7,089 bases of DNA from an uncultured Enterobacter sp. (GTDB taxonomy: Bacteria > Pseudomonadota > Gammaproteobacteria > Enterobacterales > Enterobacteriaceae), in the NCBI GenBank assembly GCA_946477805.1, contig CAMKZP010000192.1, positions 1-7,089 on the forward strand. Direction: 5' to 3'. Position 1 is the stretch's first letter. Every line of letters begins with the position of its first letter. The notes under the pieces were generated by a model. The model saw only the letters and a program-made list of their open reading frames with translations, had not been told where the DNA came from and searched no databases. This document shows positions 1-6,463 of the stretch, piece by piece. Made by a program: the position numbers and the translations under genes.

Positions 1-43
1 TTTCTGCCTGTCTCGTGGGCTCGGAGATGTGTATAAGAGACAG
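1..43 (+). other. Illumina Nextera i7 adapter left on contig end (artifact)
   Basis: This is sequencing-library sequence, not genome. Positions 10-24 (GTCTCGTGGGCTCGG) followed by 25-43 (AGATGTGTATAAGAGACAG, the 19-bp Tn5 mosaic end) make the complete Nextera read-2 transposase adapter. Positions 2-9 (TTCTGCCT) fit, from memory, the i7 index N703 in primer orientation, and position 1 fits the last T of the P7 arm. The order P7 end, index, adapter, mosaic end and insert is what a read running through a short insert gives when reverse-complemented. Native DNA starts at 44. It should be trimmed and not read as a transposon end. Confidence 0.97.
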
Positions 44-48
44 AAACG

Positions 49-927
49 ATGAAACGGACAGGGTTAGCAGTGGCGCTCGCGCTCGGGATGATGTCGCAGG
101 GCGTGATGGCGAAAACGCTCAGTGTGGTGACGAGCTTTTCCATACTGGGGGATATCACGCAGGAAGTCGGGGGGGACCACGTTAAGGTGACGACGCTTGT
201 CGGCCCGGACGGTGACCCGCATACCTTCGAACCTTCACCGAAAGACAGCGCCGCGCTCAGCAAGGCGGACGTGGTCGTCGTCAACGGGCTGGGGCTGGAA
301 GGGTGGCTTGACCGTCTGGTGAAAGCCTCCGGGTTTAAGGGCCAGCTGGTTGTGGCGTCGACCGGCGTAAAGACGCACGCGCTGGAAGAGGATGGCAAAA
401 CCGTAACCGATCCGCACGCGTGGAACAGCGCGGCGAACGGGGCGCTGTATGCGCAAAACATTCTCTCGGGGCTGGAGAAGGCCGACCCTGAAGACAAAGC
501 GGCGCTTGAAGCTTCCGGTAAACCCTACATCGCGCAGCTCGCCGGGCTGGATAGCTGGGCCAAAACGCGCTTCAGTAACATTCCGCAGGCGAAACGAAAA
601 GTGCTGACCAGCCACGATGCGTTCGGCTATTTCAGCCGCGCCTACGGGGTGACCTTTATGGCGCCGCAGGGGCTGTCGTCTGAGAGTGAGGCCAGCGCGG
701 CGCAGGTCGCGGAGATTATCAATCAGATTAAAGCCGACGGCGTGAAAACCTGGTTTATGGAGAACCAGCTCGACCCGCGTCTGGTGAAACAGATTGCCAG
801 CGCTACGGGCGCGCAGCCGGGCGGGGAACTTTACCCGGAAGTGCTGTCGACAAAAGGCGGCGTGGCGGATAGCTACGTTAAGGCGTTTCGCCACAACGTG
901 AATACCATCGCCAGCAGCATGAAATAA
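49..927 (+). CDS. Metal ABC transporter periplasmic substrate-binding protein (ZnuA/TroA family, cluster A-I)
   Basis: This 292-residue protein should capture a divalent metal (Zn, Mn or Fe) in the periplasm and deliver it to an ABC importer. Residues 1-21 form a Sec signal peptide: KR near the start, a hydrophobic core, and likely cleavage after VMA. There is no lipobox Cys, so it should be soluble. Putative ligands are H58 (GDPHTFEPS), H123 (DPHAW) and H189 (TSHDAFGYF). The fourth ligand position, usually Asp in an LYxD motif, is E264 (LYPEVLS). The His-rich loop of classical ZnuA is absent, so the metal cannot be named. ATG 49 is chosen because a full signal peptide follows; only five native bases precede it and the ribosome site is lost to the contig end. 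A terminator follows at once, so ATPase and permease genes, if linked, should lie upstream outside the window. Fifteen of 28 Gly codons are GGG, unlike recA. Confidence 0.88.
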   Translation: MKRTGLAVALALGMMSQGVMAKTLSVVTSFSILGDITQEVGGDHVKVTTLVGPDGDPHTFEPSPKDSAALSKADVVVVNGLGLEGWLDRLVKASGFKGQLVVASTGVKTHALEEDGKTVTDPHAWNSAANGALYAQNILSGLEKADPEDKAALEASGKPYIAQLAGLDSWAKTRFSNIPQAKRKVLTSHDAFGYFSRAYGVTFMAPQGLSSESEASAAQVAEIINQIKADGVKTWFMENQLDPRLVKQIASATGAQPGGELYPEVLSTKGGVADSYVKAFRHNVNTIASSMK

Positions 928-936
928 CATGCCGGA

Positions 937-962
937 GCCGGTGCGCCCGCACCGGCTTTTTT
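937..962 (+). terminator. Rho-independent terminator after the metal-binding protein gene
   Basis: A perfect GC-rich inverted repeat, GCCGGTGCG at 937-945 and CGCACCGGC at 948-956, is followed directly by six T at 957-962. It begins 9 bases after the stop codon and separates the transporter gene from pncC. Confidence 0.93.
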
Positions 963-1012
963 CTGAAGCCCCCTCGTAAAACCTGAACCTCATCCCCACA
1001 TCTGACGAGAAA

Positions 1013-1037
1013 GTGCTATCTTGTGCAGCACGTTTTT
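1013..1037 (+). terminator. Terminator-like hairpin ahead of pncC (weak)
   Basis: GTGCT (1013-1017) can pair with AGCAC (1027-1031) around a 9-base loop, followed by G and five T at 1033-1037. The stem is only 5 bp. It may be a second weak terminator, a leader element or chance. It sits 18 bases before the pncC start codon. Confidence 0.3.
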
Positions 1038-1055
1038 CCGATGCCTGGAGCGAGT

Positions 1056-1553
1056 ATGACTGACCATGAATTGATGCAGCTTAGCGAAGTGGTAGGGCTG
1101 GCGCTTAAACAGCGCAAGGCCACCATCACGACGGCTGAGTCCTGTACTGGCGGCTGGGTCGCCAAAGCCATTACGGACATCGCAGGCAGTTCCGCCTGGT
1201 TTGAACGCGGGTTTGTGACCTACAGTAACGAAGCTAAAGCGCAGATGATTGGCGTACATGAAGCGACGCTGGAACAGCATGGCGCGGTCAGCGAACCGGT
1301 GGTGATTGAGATGGCGATTGGCGCGCTCAAAGAGGCAAGAGCTGATTACGCTATTTCCATTAGCGGCATCGCAGGGCCGGACGGCGGCAGCGACGTGAAG
1401 CCCGTTGGCACCGTCTGGTTTGGCTTCGCCACCTCAAAGGGTGAGGGGATCACCCGCCGGGAGTGCTTCAGCGGTGACCGTGAAAGCGTGCGTCGTCAGG
1501 CAACCGTTTATGCGTTAAAAACGCTCTGGCAACAATTTCTACAAAACACTTGA
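1056..1553 (+). CDS. pncC: Nicotinamide-nucleotide amidohydrolase (NMN deamidase), CinA C-terminal family
   Basis: PncC (formerly YgaD) hydrolyses the amide of nicotinamide mononucleotide to give nicotinic acid mononucleotide and ammonia, returning NMN to NAD synthesis in the cytoplasm. The 165-residue product is one stand-alone CinA C-terminal domain without the N-terminal domain of full CinA. Visible family motifs are TTAESCTGG (25-33, with S29), ERGFVTYSNEAK (50-61, with Y56 and K61) and SGIAGPDGG (103-111). S29, Y56 and K61 fit the Ser/Tyr/Lys catalytic set, an assignment made by family analogy. ATG 1056 is chosen over in-frame GTG 1023 and ATG 1041 because GGAG at 1047-1050 lies 5 bases ahead and the N-terminus MTDHELMQLSE matches the E. 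coli protein as I remember it. The intact terminator upstream implies its own promoter, but I found no convincing one in 963-1046. Its last codons abut the recA promoter. Confidence 0.95.
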   Translation: MTDHELMQLSEVVGLALKQRKATITTAESCTGGWVAKAITDIAGSSAWFERGFVTYSNEAKAQMIGVHEATLEQHGAVSEPVVIEMAIGALKEARADYAISISGIAGPDGGSDVKPVGTVWFGFATSKGEGITRRECFSGDRESVRRQATVYALKTLWQQFLQNT

Positions 1554-1577
1554 TACTGTATGACCATACAGTATAAT
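1550..1577 (+). promoter_or_regulatory. recA sigma-70 promoter
   Basis: The -35 hexamer TTGATA (1550-1555) and consensus -10 TATAAT (1572-1577) are separated by 16 bases. The -35 overlaps the pncC stop codon TGA (1551-1553). The LexA operator fills the spacer. Transcription should start near 1584. Confidence 0.95.
1554..1573. promoter_or_regulatory. LexA operator (SOS box) of recA
   Basis: TACTGTATGACCATACAGTA is a near-perfect 20-bp SOS box with CTGT (1556-1559) and ACAG (1568-1571) separated by eight bases. It lies between and partly over the promoter hexamers, so bound LexA blocks RNA polymerase until DNA damage activates RecA-stimulated LexA cleavage. Confidence 0.97.
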
Positions 1578-1642
1578 TGCATCAACAGAACAGAAATCGA
1601 CGGTGAAGCGCAGTTGCTTCTCCCGGCATGACAGGAGTAATA

Positions 1643-2701
1643 ATGGCTATCGACGAGAACAAACAGAAAGCGTTGGCGGCAGCACTGGGCCAGATCGAAA
1701 AGCAATTCGGTAAAGGCTCCATCATGCGCCTGGGTGAAGACCGTTCCATGGACGTGGAAACTATCTCCACCGGTTCGCTTTCTCTTGATATCGCACTGGG
1801 CGCGGGCGGTTTGCCAATGGGCCGTATCGTAGAAATCTACGGTCCGGAATCCTCAGGTAAAACGACCCTGACCCTGCAGGTTGTAGCAGCGGCGCAGCGC
1901 GAAGGTAAAACCTGTGCGTTTATCGATGCCGAGCACGCGCTGGACCCTGTCTATGCTCGTAAGCTGGGCGTTGATATCGACAACCTGCTGTGTTCCCAGC
2001 CGGACACCGGCGAGCAGGCACTGGAAATTTGTGACGCACTGGCACGCTCCGGCGCGGTCGACGTGATCATTGTCGACTCCGTTGCTGCGCTGACGCCAAA
2101 AGCAGAAATCGAAGGTGAAATCGGTGACTCTCACATGGGCCTCGCGGCACGTATGATGAGCCAGGCGATGCGTAAGCTGGCCGGTAATCTGAAGCAGTCC
2201 AACACGCTGCTGATCTTCATCAACCAGATCCGTATGAAAATCGGTGTGATGTTCGGTAACCCGGAAACCACTACCGGTGGTAACGCCCTGAAATTCTACG
2301 CGTCTGTTCGTCTGGATATCCGCCGTATCGGTGCGGTGAAAGAGGGCGACAACGTGGTGGGCAGCGAAACCCGCGTCAAGGTTGTGAAGAACAAAATCGC
2401 AGCACCGTTTAAACAGGCTGAGTTCCAGATCCTCTACGGCGAAGGCATCAACTTCTACGGCGAACTGGTCGACCTCGGCGTGAAAGAGAAGCTGATTGAA
2501 AAAGCGGGCGCCTGGTACAGCTACAACGGCGATAAGATTGGTCAGGGTAAAGCCAATGCGATCTCCTGGCTGAAAGATAACCCGGCTGCGGCGAAAGAGA
2601 TTGAGAAGAAGGTTCGTGAGCTTCTGCTGAGCAACCAGGATTCCAAACCTGATTTCGTGGCAGATGCTGCGGATACTGAAGAGACCAACGAAGACTTTTA
2701 A
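1643..2701 (+). CDS. recA: Recombinase A
   Basis: RecA forms ATP-dependent filaments on single-stranded DNA, pairs and exchanges homologous strands, and stimulates self-cleavage of LexA, switching on the SOS response. The 352-residue protein (E. coli has 353) is complete: N-terminal oligomerisation helix (about 1-34), core ATPase, and C-terminal domain (about 270-352). Walker A is GPESSGKT (67-74), the catalytic Glu is E97, Walker B is VIIVDS (141-146, with D145), and loop L2 begins near Q195. The tail DAADTEETNEDF is strongly acidic, as expected for the autoinhibitory C-terminus. ATG 1643 is chosen because AGGAG (1633-1637) lies 5 bases ahead and MAIDENKQKA is the familiar start; ATG 1628, five codons upstream in frame, lies before that ribosome site. 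I saw no GGG glycine codons, in keeping with high expression. Regulation is by the LexA box upstream. Confidence 0.99.
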   Translation: MAIDENKQKALAAALGQIEKQFGKGSIMRLGEDRSMDVETISTGSLSLDIALGAGGLPMGRIVEIYGPESSGKTTLTLQVVAAAQREGKTCAFIDAEHALDPVYARKLGVDIDNLLCSQPDTGEQALEICDALARSGAVDVIIVDSVAALTPKAEIEGEIGDSHMGLAARMMSQAMRKLAGNLKQSNTLLIFINQIRMKIGVMFGNPETTTGGNALKFYASVRLDIRRIGAVKEGDNVVGSETRVKVVKNKIAAPFKQAEFQILYGEGINFYGELVDLGVKEKLIEKAGAWYSYNGDKIGQGKANAISWLKDNPAAAKEIEKKVRELLLSNQDSKPDFVADAADTEETNEDF

Positions 2702-2719
2702 TACTTTCGTTTAAAAATG

Positions 2720-2744
2720 AAGGGCTGCTGATGCGGCCCTTTTT
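2720..2744 (+). terminator. Intrinsic terminator between recA and recX
   Basis: The left arm AGGGCTGC (2721-2728) pairs with GCGGCCCT (2733-2740), including one G-T pair and a TGAT loop, and is followed by T to 2744. It ends recA transcripts. recX has no obvious promoter in the 26 bases after it, so recX is likely made by read-through, as reported in E. coli. Confidence 0.9.
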
Positions 2745-2769
2745 GCATTTCTGAATCAGCAGGTTTTTT

Positions 2770-3270
2770 ATGAGTGAAACCACACCACGCCGACCCGCTT
2801 ATGCGCGACTGCTCGATCGCGCGGTGCGCATTCTTGCCGTACGTGACCACAGCGAACAGGAGCTGCGGCGCAAACTGTCCGCTCCCGTAATGAGTAAAAA
2901 TGGGCCGGAAGAGATTGATGCCACAGCGGAAGATTACGACCGCGTGATCGCCTGGTGCTATGAACATCACTATCTGGATGACGACCGCTTTGCCTCACGT
3001 TTTCTCGCCAGCCGTGGCCGCAAAGGCTATGGCCCTGCGCGCATCCGTCAGGAGCTGAACCAGAAAGGCGTTGCCCGTGAGTCCATTGAAAAGGCGATGC
3101 GCGAATGCGATACCGACTGGTGCGAGATGGCAAAAGAGCAGGCGATTCGGAAATACGGTGAACCGCTGCCGCGTGAATTTTCGGAAAAAGTCAAAATTCA
3201 GCGGTTTTTGCTCTACCGCGGCTTTCTGATGGAAGATATTCAGGATATCTGGCGTAATTTTGTCGATTGA
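2770..3270 (+). CDS. recX: Regulatory protein RecX
   Basis: RecX binds RecA filaments, limits their extension and damps ATPase, strand-exchange and coprotease activity. The 166-residue length equals E. coli RecX. The protein is basic and mostly helical, with the three tandem three-helix repeats of the family. Recognisable conserved stretches are RRPAYARLLDRAVRILAVRD near the N-terminus, HHYLDDDRFASRF in the middle, RKGYGPARIRQEL after it, and KIQRFLLYRGF near the C-terminus. A modest ribosome site, CAGG at 2760-2763, lies 6 T bases before ATG 2770. The gene starts 68 bases after recA across the terminator, so it is the low-abundance partner of a LexA-controlled recA-recX unit. Confidence 0.97.
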   Translation: MSETTPRRPAYARLLDRAVRILAVRDHSEQELRRKLSAPVMSKNGPEEIDATAEDYDRVIAWCYEHHYLDDDRFASRFLASRGRKGYGPARIRQELNQKGVARESIEKAMRECDTDWCEMAKEQAIRKYGEPLPREFSEKVKIQRFLLYRGFLMEDIQDIWRNFVD

Positions 3271-3276
3271 GCGCAT

Positions 3277-3295
3277 GAGGGATTTTACTTCCCTC
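3277..3295 (+). other. Small hairpin after recX (possible terminator)
   Basis: GAGGGA (3277-3282) and TCCCTC (3290-3295) pair around a 7-base loop. No T-run follows (the next bases are TAAAGAAAAC), so it is not a textbook terminator, though it may protect the recX mRNA 3' end. Confidence 0.4.
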
Positions 3296-3325
3296 TAAAG
3301 AAAACTTATCTTATTCCCACTTTTT

Positions 3326-3377
3326 CCAGTAGCTGGTCCGTCCAACTGTTTACAGATACAGACCTGCTGCGACATTT
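3326..3377 (+). promoter_or_regulatory. Probable alaS control region with SOS-box-like sequence
   Basis: The 131-bp recX-alaS gap should hold the alaS promoter. A -35-like TTTACA at 3349-3354 is present, but only a weak -10 (around 3371-3376) follows. A short inverted repeat, CCAG-TAG-CTGG, occupies 3326-3336. CTGT (3346-3349) and ACAG (3358-3361) are exactly eight bases apart, the LexA core geometry, but the flanks and centre fit poorly (14 of 20 against the consensus). In E. coli AlaS is reported to repress its own promoter at a palindrome. The exact promoter is uncertain. Confidence 0.3.
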
Positions 3378-3401
3378 CGTTAGCTTGATTTCAGGATAAT
3401 T

Positions 3402-6029
3402 ATGAGCAAGAGCACCGCTGAGATCCGTCAGGCGTTTCTCGACTTTTTCCATAGTAAGGGACATCAGGTTGTTGCCAGCAGCTCCCTGGTACCGAACAAT
3501 GATCCGACTCTGCTGTTTACCAACGCCGGGATGAACCAGTTCAAGGATGTGTTCCTTGGTCTCGACAAGCGTAATTATTCCCGCGCGACAACCTCACAGC
3601 GTTGCGTGCGTGCGGGCGGTAAACACAACGACCTGGAAAACGTCGGTTACACCGCGCGCCACCACACCTTCTTCGAAATGCTGGGTAACTTCAGCTTCGG
3701 CGACTATTTCAAACACGATGCTATTCAATATGCGTGGGAACTGCTGACCGGTGAAAACTGGTTCAACCTGCCGAAAGAGCGTCTGTGGGTGACCGTGTAC
3801 GAAACCGATGACGAAGCGTTCGACATCTGGGAAAAAGAGGTTGGGATCCCGCGCGAACGTATTATCCGCATCGGCGACAATAAAGGCGCACCTTACGCGT
3901 CTGATAACTTCTGGCAGATGGGTGACACCGGCCCTTGCGGTCCGTGCACCGAAATCTTCTACGATCACGGCGACCACATCTGGGGCGGCCCTCCGGGAAG
4001 CGCTGAAGAAGATGGCGATCGCTACATTGAGATCTGGAACATCGTCTTCATGCAGTTCAACCGTCAGGCTGACGGTACCATGGAGCCGTTGCCGAAGCCG
4101 TCCGTTGATACCGGTATGGGTCTGGAGCGTATTGCGGCTGTTCTGCAGCACGTTAACTCCAACTATGACATTGACCTGTTCAGCACGCTGATTAAGTCCG
4201 TCGCGGAAGTGACCGGCGCGACCGATCTGAGCAACAAATCCCTGCGCGTTATCGCAGACCATATTCGTTCCTGTGCCTTCCTGATTGCCGACGGCGTGAT
4301 CCCGTCGAATGAGAACCGTGGCTACGTGCTGCGTCGCATCATTCGCCGCGCCATTCGCCACGGCAATATGCTGGGCGCGAAGGACACCTTCTTCTATAAA
4401 CTCGTTGGGCCACTGGTTGGCGTGATGGGCGCTGCGGGTGACGAGCTTAAACGCCAGCAGGCGCAGGTTGAGCAGGTTCTTAAAACCGAAGAAGAGCAGT
4501 TTGCCCGTACTCTGGAGCGCGGTCTGGCGCTGCTGGACGACGAACTGTCTAAGCTCAAGGGCGACACCCTGGATGGCGAAACCGCTTTCCGCCTGTACGA
4601 CACCTACGGCTTCCCGGTTGACCTGACGGCAGACGTGTGCCGCGAGCGCAACATCAAGGTAGACGAAGCGGGCTTTGAAGCCGCGATGGAAGAGCAGCGT
4701 CGTCGTGCGCGCGAATCCAGCGGTTTTGGCGCAGACTATAACGCGATGATCCGCGTTGACGGCGCGTCGGAATTTAAAGGCTATGACGCGCTGGAGCTGA
4801 CCGGCAAGGTGACCGCACTGTTTGTTGACGGGAAAGCCGTAGAGAGCATCAGTGCGGGTCAGGATGCGGTCGTGGTTCTGGACAAAACCCCGTTCTACGC
4901 TGAATCCGGCGGCCAGGTTGGCGATAAAGGCGAACTCAAAGGCAACGGTTTTAACTTCAGCGTCAGCGATACCCAAAAATACGGTCAGGCAATTGGTCAC
5001 CAGGGCAAACTGGTTTCCGGTTCTCTGAAAGTGGGCGAAGGCGTACAGGCTAACGTTGATGAAGCGCGTCGCGCGCGCATTCGTCTGAACCACTCTGCAA
5101 CGCACCTGATGCACGCCGCCCTGCGCGAGGTGCTGGGTACGCACGTTGCTCAGAAAGGTTCTCTGGTTAATGACAAAGTGCTGCGTTTCGACTTCTCTCA
5201 TTTTGAAGCGATGAAGCCGGCTGAAATCCGCGCGGTAGAAGATCTGGTCAACGCGCAAATCCGTCGTAACCTGCCAATCGAAACCCACATCATGGATCTC
5301 GAGGCGGCGAAGAAGAAAGGTGCGATGGCGCTGTTTGGTGAGAAATACGATGAACGTGTTCGCGTGCTGAGCATGGGCGACTTCTCTACCGAACTGTGCG
5401 GTGGTACTCACGCATCGCGTACCGGTGATATCGGTCTGTTCCGCATCGTTTCCGAGTCCGGTACGGCGGCAGGCGTGCGTCGTATTGAAGCGGTAACCGG
5501 TGAAGGCGCCATTGCCAGCCTGCATGCGCAGAGCGACCAGCTGCACGATATCGCGCAGCTGCTGAAAGGCGATAGCCAGAACCTGGGCGAGAAGGTGCGT
5601 GTGGCACTGGATCGTACCCGTCAGCTGGAAAAAGAGCTACAGCAGCTGAAAGAGCAGGCTGCAGCGCAGGAGAGCGCAAGCCTCTCCAGCAAAGCGGTAG
5701 AGATTAAGGGCGTCAAACTGCTGGTCAGCGATCTGGCTGGCGTTGAGCCTAAGATGCTGCGTACCATGGTCGACGATCTGAAGAACCAGCTCGGTTCTAC
5801 GGTTATCGTGCTGGCGACGGTCGCAGAAGGTAAGGTTTCTCTGATTGCGGGCGTCTCTAAGGATGTGACTGACCGCGTAAAAGCAGGGGAACTGATTGGT
5901 ATGGTCGCCCAGCAGGTGGGCGGCAAAGGTGGCGGTCGTCCGGACATGGCGCAAGCCGGTGGTACGGATGCGGCGGCACTTCCCGCGGCATTGGCCAGCG
6001 TTGAAAGCTGGGTAAGCGCGAAACTGTAA
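3402..6029 (+). CDS. alaS: Alanyl-tRNA synthetase
   Basis: AlaRS attaches alanine to tRNA-Ala and hydrolyses mischarged Ser- and Gly-tRNA-Ala. The 875-residue protein is one shorter than E. coli AlaS as I recall it. The class II catalytic domain comes first: motif 2 around RCVRAGGKHND (67-77), TGPCGPCTE (176-184), and motif 3 DTGMGLERI (236-244, with R243). The tRNA-recognition part includes N303 (SNENRGY) and D400 (LYDTYGFP), the residues tied to reading the G3:U70 pair. The editing domain carries the zinc ligands H564 and H568 (HSATH), C666 and H670 (CGGTH). A Gln/Glu-rich helical stretch near 735-765 leads to the C-Ala domain with the glycine-rich GGKGGGRPD at 840-848. ATG 3402 has AGGA (3393-3396) 5 bases ahead. 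No frameshift or missing key residue was seen. Confidence 0.99.
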   Translation: MSKSTAEIRQAFLDFFHSKGHQVVASSSLVPNNDPTLLFTNAGMNQFKDVFLGLDKRNYSRATTSQRCVRAGGKHNDLENVGYTARHHTFFEMLGNFSFGDYFKHDAIQYAWELLTGENWFNLPKERLWVTVYETDDEAFDIWEKEVGIPRERIIRIGDNKGAPYASDNFWQMGDTGPCGPCTEIFYDHGDHIWGGPPGSAEEDGDRYIEIWNIVFMQFNRQADGTMEPLPKPSVDTGMGLERIAAVLQHVNSNYDIDLFSTLIKSVAEVTGATDLSNKSLRVIADHIRSCAFLIADGVIPSNENRGYVLRRIIRRAIRHGNMLGAKDTFFYKLVGPLVGVMGAAGDELKRQQAQVEQVLKTEEEQFARTLERGLALLDDELSKLKGDTLDGETAFRLYDTYGFPVDLTADVCRERNIKVDEAGFEAAMEEQRRRARESSGFGADYNAMIRVDGASEFKGYDALELTGKVTALFVDGKAVESISAGQDAVVVLDKTPFYAESGGQVGDKGELKGNGFNFSVSDTQKYGQAIGHQGKLVSGSLKVGEGVQANVDEARRARIRLNHSATHLMHAALREVLGTHVAQKGSLVNDKVLRFDFSHFEAMKPAEIRAVEDLVNAQIRRNLPIETHIMDLEAAKKKGAMALFGEKYDERVRVLSMGDFSTELCGGTHASRTGDIGLFRIVSESGTAAGVRRIEAVTGEGAIASLHAQSDQLHDIAQLLKGDSQNLGEKVRVALDRTRQLEKELQQLKEQAAAQESASLSSKAVEIKGVKLLVSDLAGVEPKMLRTMVDDLKNQLGSTVIVLATVAEGKVSLIAGVSKDVTDRVKAGELIGMVAQQVGGKGGGRPDMAQAGGTDAAALPAALASVESWVSAKL

Positions 6030-6047
6030 TAACAACAAAGCACAAAC

Positions 6048-6081
6048 AGACGCCATAGCGGTAACGTTATGGCGTCTTGTT
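6048..6081 (+). terminator. Probable terminator after alaS
   Basis: AGACGCCATAGCG (6048-6060) pairs with CGTTATGGCGTCT (6065-6077), a 13-bp stem with one G-T pair closed by a GTAA (GNRA-type) tetraloop. The tail TTGTT is a poor T-run, so termination may be partial. It starts 18 bases after the alaS stop. Confidence 0.7.
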
Positions 6082-6183
6082 CACTGCGCTATCGATAACG
6101 ATAAAGTCAGGTTGAGTTTGTGTATATCGGCTAAACTTACGTTTAACAGAATGTGATGCCGTGACTGCTTACACTTTACGTGT

Positions 6184-6222
6184 TTGTCATCGCTTACTTT
6201 TTGGCGTTATATGATGGATAAT
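6184..6222 (+). promoter_or_regulatory. Candidate csrA promoter elements
   Basis: The 241-bp alaS-csrA gap must carry csrA promoters; E. coli csrA is reported to have several, including a sigma-S one. Candidates seen here are -35-like TTGTCA (6184-6189) with AT-rich TATATGAT (6208-6215), and GATAAT (6217-6222) with weak TTACTT 17 bases upstream (6194-6199). None is a strong consensus pair. Confidence 0.35.
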
Positions 6223-6264
6223 GCCGGGATACAAGAGACCCGACTCTTTTAATCTTTCAAGGAG
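6216..6264 (+). promoter_or_regulatory. csrA leader with likely CsrA autoregulatory sites
   Basis: GGA motifs, the core that CsrA recognises in RNA, occur at 6216-6218, 6227-6229 and 6261-6263. The last is inside the ribosome site AAGGAG (6259-6264). A small hairpin, AAGAG (6233-6237) with CTCTT (6244-6248), lies between them. CsrA represses its own translation in E. coli through such leader sites, and the same is inferred here. Confidence 0.6.
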
Positions 6265-6270
6265 CAAAGA

Positions 6271-6456
6271 ATGCTGATTCTGACTCGTCGAGTTGGTGAG
6301 ACCCTCATGATTGGGGATGAGGTCACCGTGACAGTTTTAGGGGTAAAGGGCAACCAGGTACGTATTGGTGTGAACGCCCCTAAAGAAGTATCTGTCCACC
6401 GTGAAGAGATCTACCAGCGTATCCAGGCTGAAAAATCCCAGCAGTCCAGTTACTGA
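6271..6456 (+). CDS. csrA: Carbon storage regulator CsrA
   Basis: CsrA is a small dimeric RNA-binding protein that binds GGA motifs in mRNA leaders, usually blocking translation but sometimes stabilising messages. It controls glycogen, biofilm, motility and carbon metabolism, and is titrated by the CsrB/CsrC RNAs. The 61-residue sequence runs from [10 protein letters not shown] to EKSQQSSY and matches E. coli CsrA residue for residue as I remember it. It includes the N-terminal strand with R6 and R7 and the [10 protein letters not shown] region (42-51, with R44) needed for RNA contact. AAGGAG (6259-6264) lies 6 bases before ATG 6271. It sits in the conserved place between alaS and the serV-argV tRNAs. 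Confidence 0.99.
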
Positions 6457-6463
6457 TATTATC

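Noticed and set aside
25..43. Tn5 mosaic end as a natural transposon terminus
   Set aside because: The mosaic end is an engineered sequence and is joined to the Nextera adapter and index at 1-24, so it is library-derived.
235..999. 254-codon open frame on the - strand
   Set aside because: It is antisense to the binding-protein gene, and its start lies beyond that gene's terminator with no ribosome site. It is a shadow of the GC-rich + strand gene.
1023..1055. GTG 1023 or ATG 1041 as the pncC start
   Set aside because: GGAG is well placed for ATG 1056, and the family N-terminus begins at MTDHELM.
1628..1642. Upstream in-frame ATG as the recA start
   Set aside because: The AGGAG ribosome site lies between this ATG and ATG 1643, and known RecA proteins begin MAIDENK.
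3594..5546. Very long open frame (650 codons) on the - strand inside alaS
   Set aside because: It lies wholly antisense to an unmistakable alaS. It arises from alaS codon bias and resembles no known protein.
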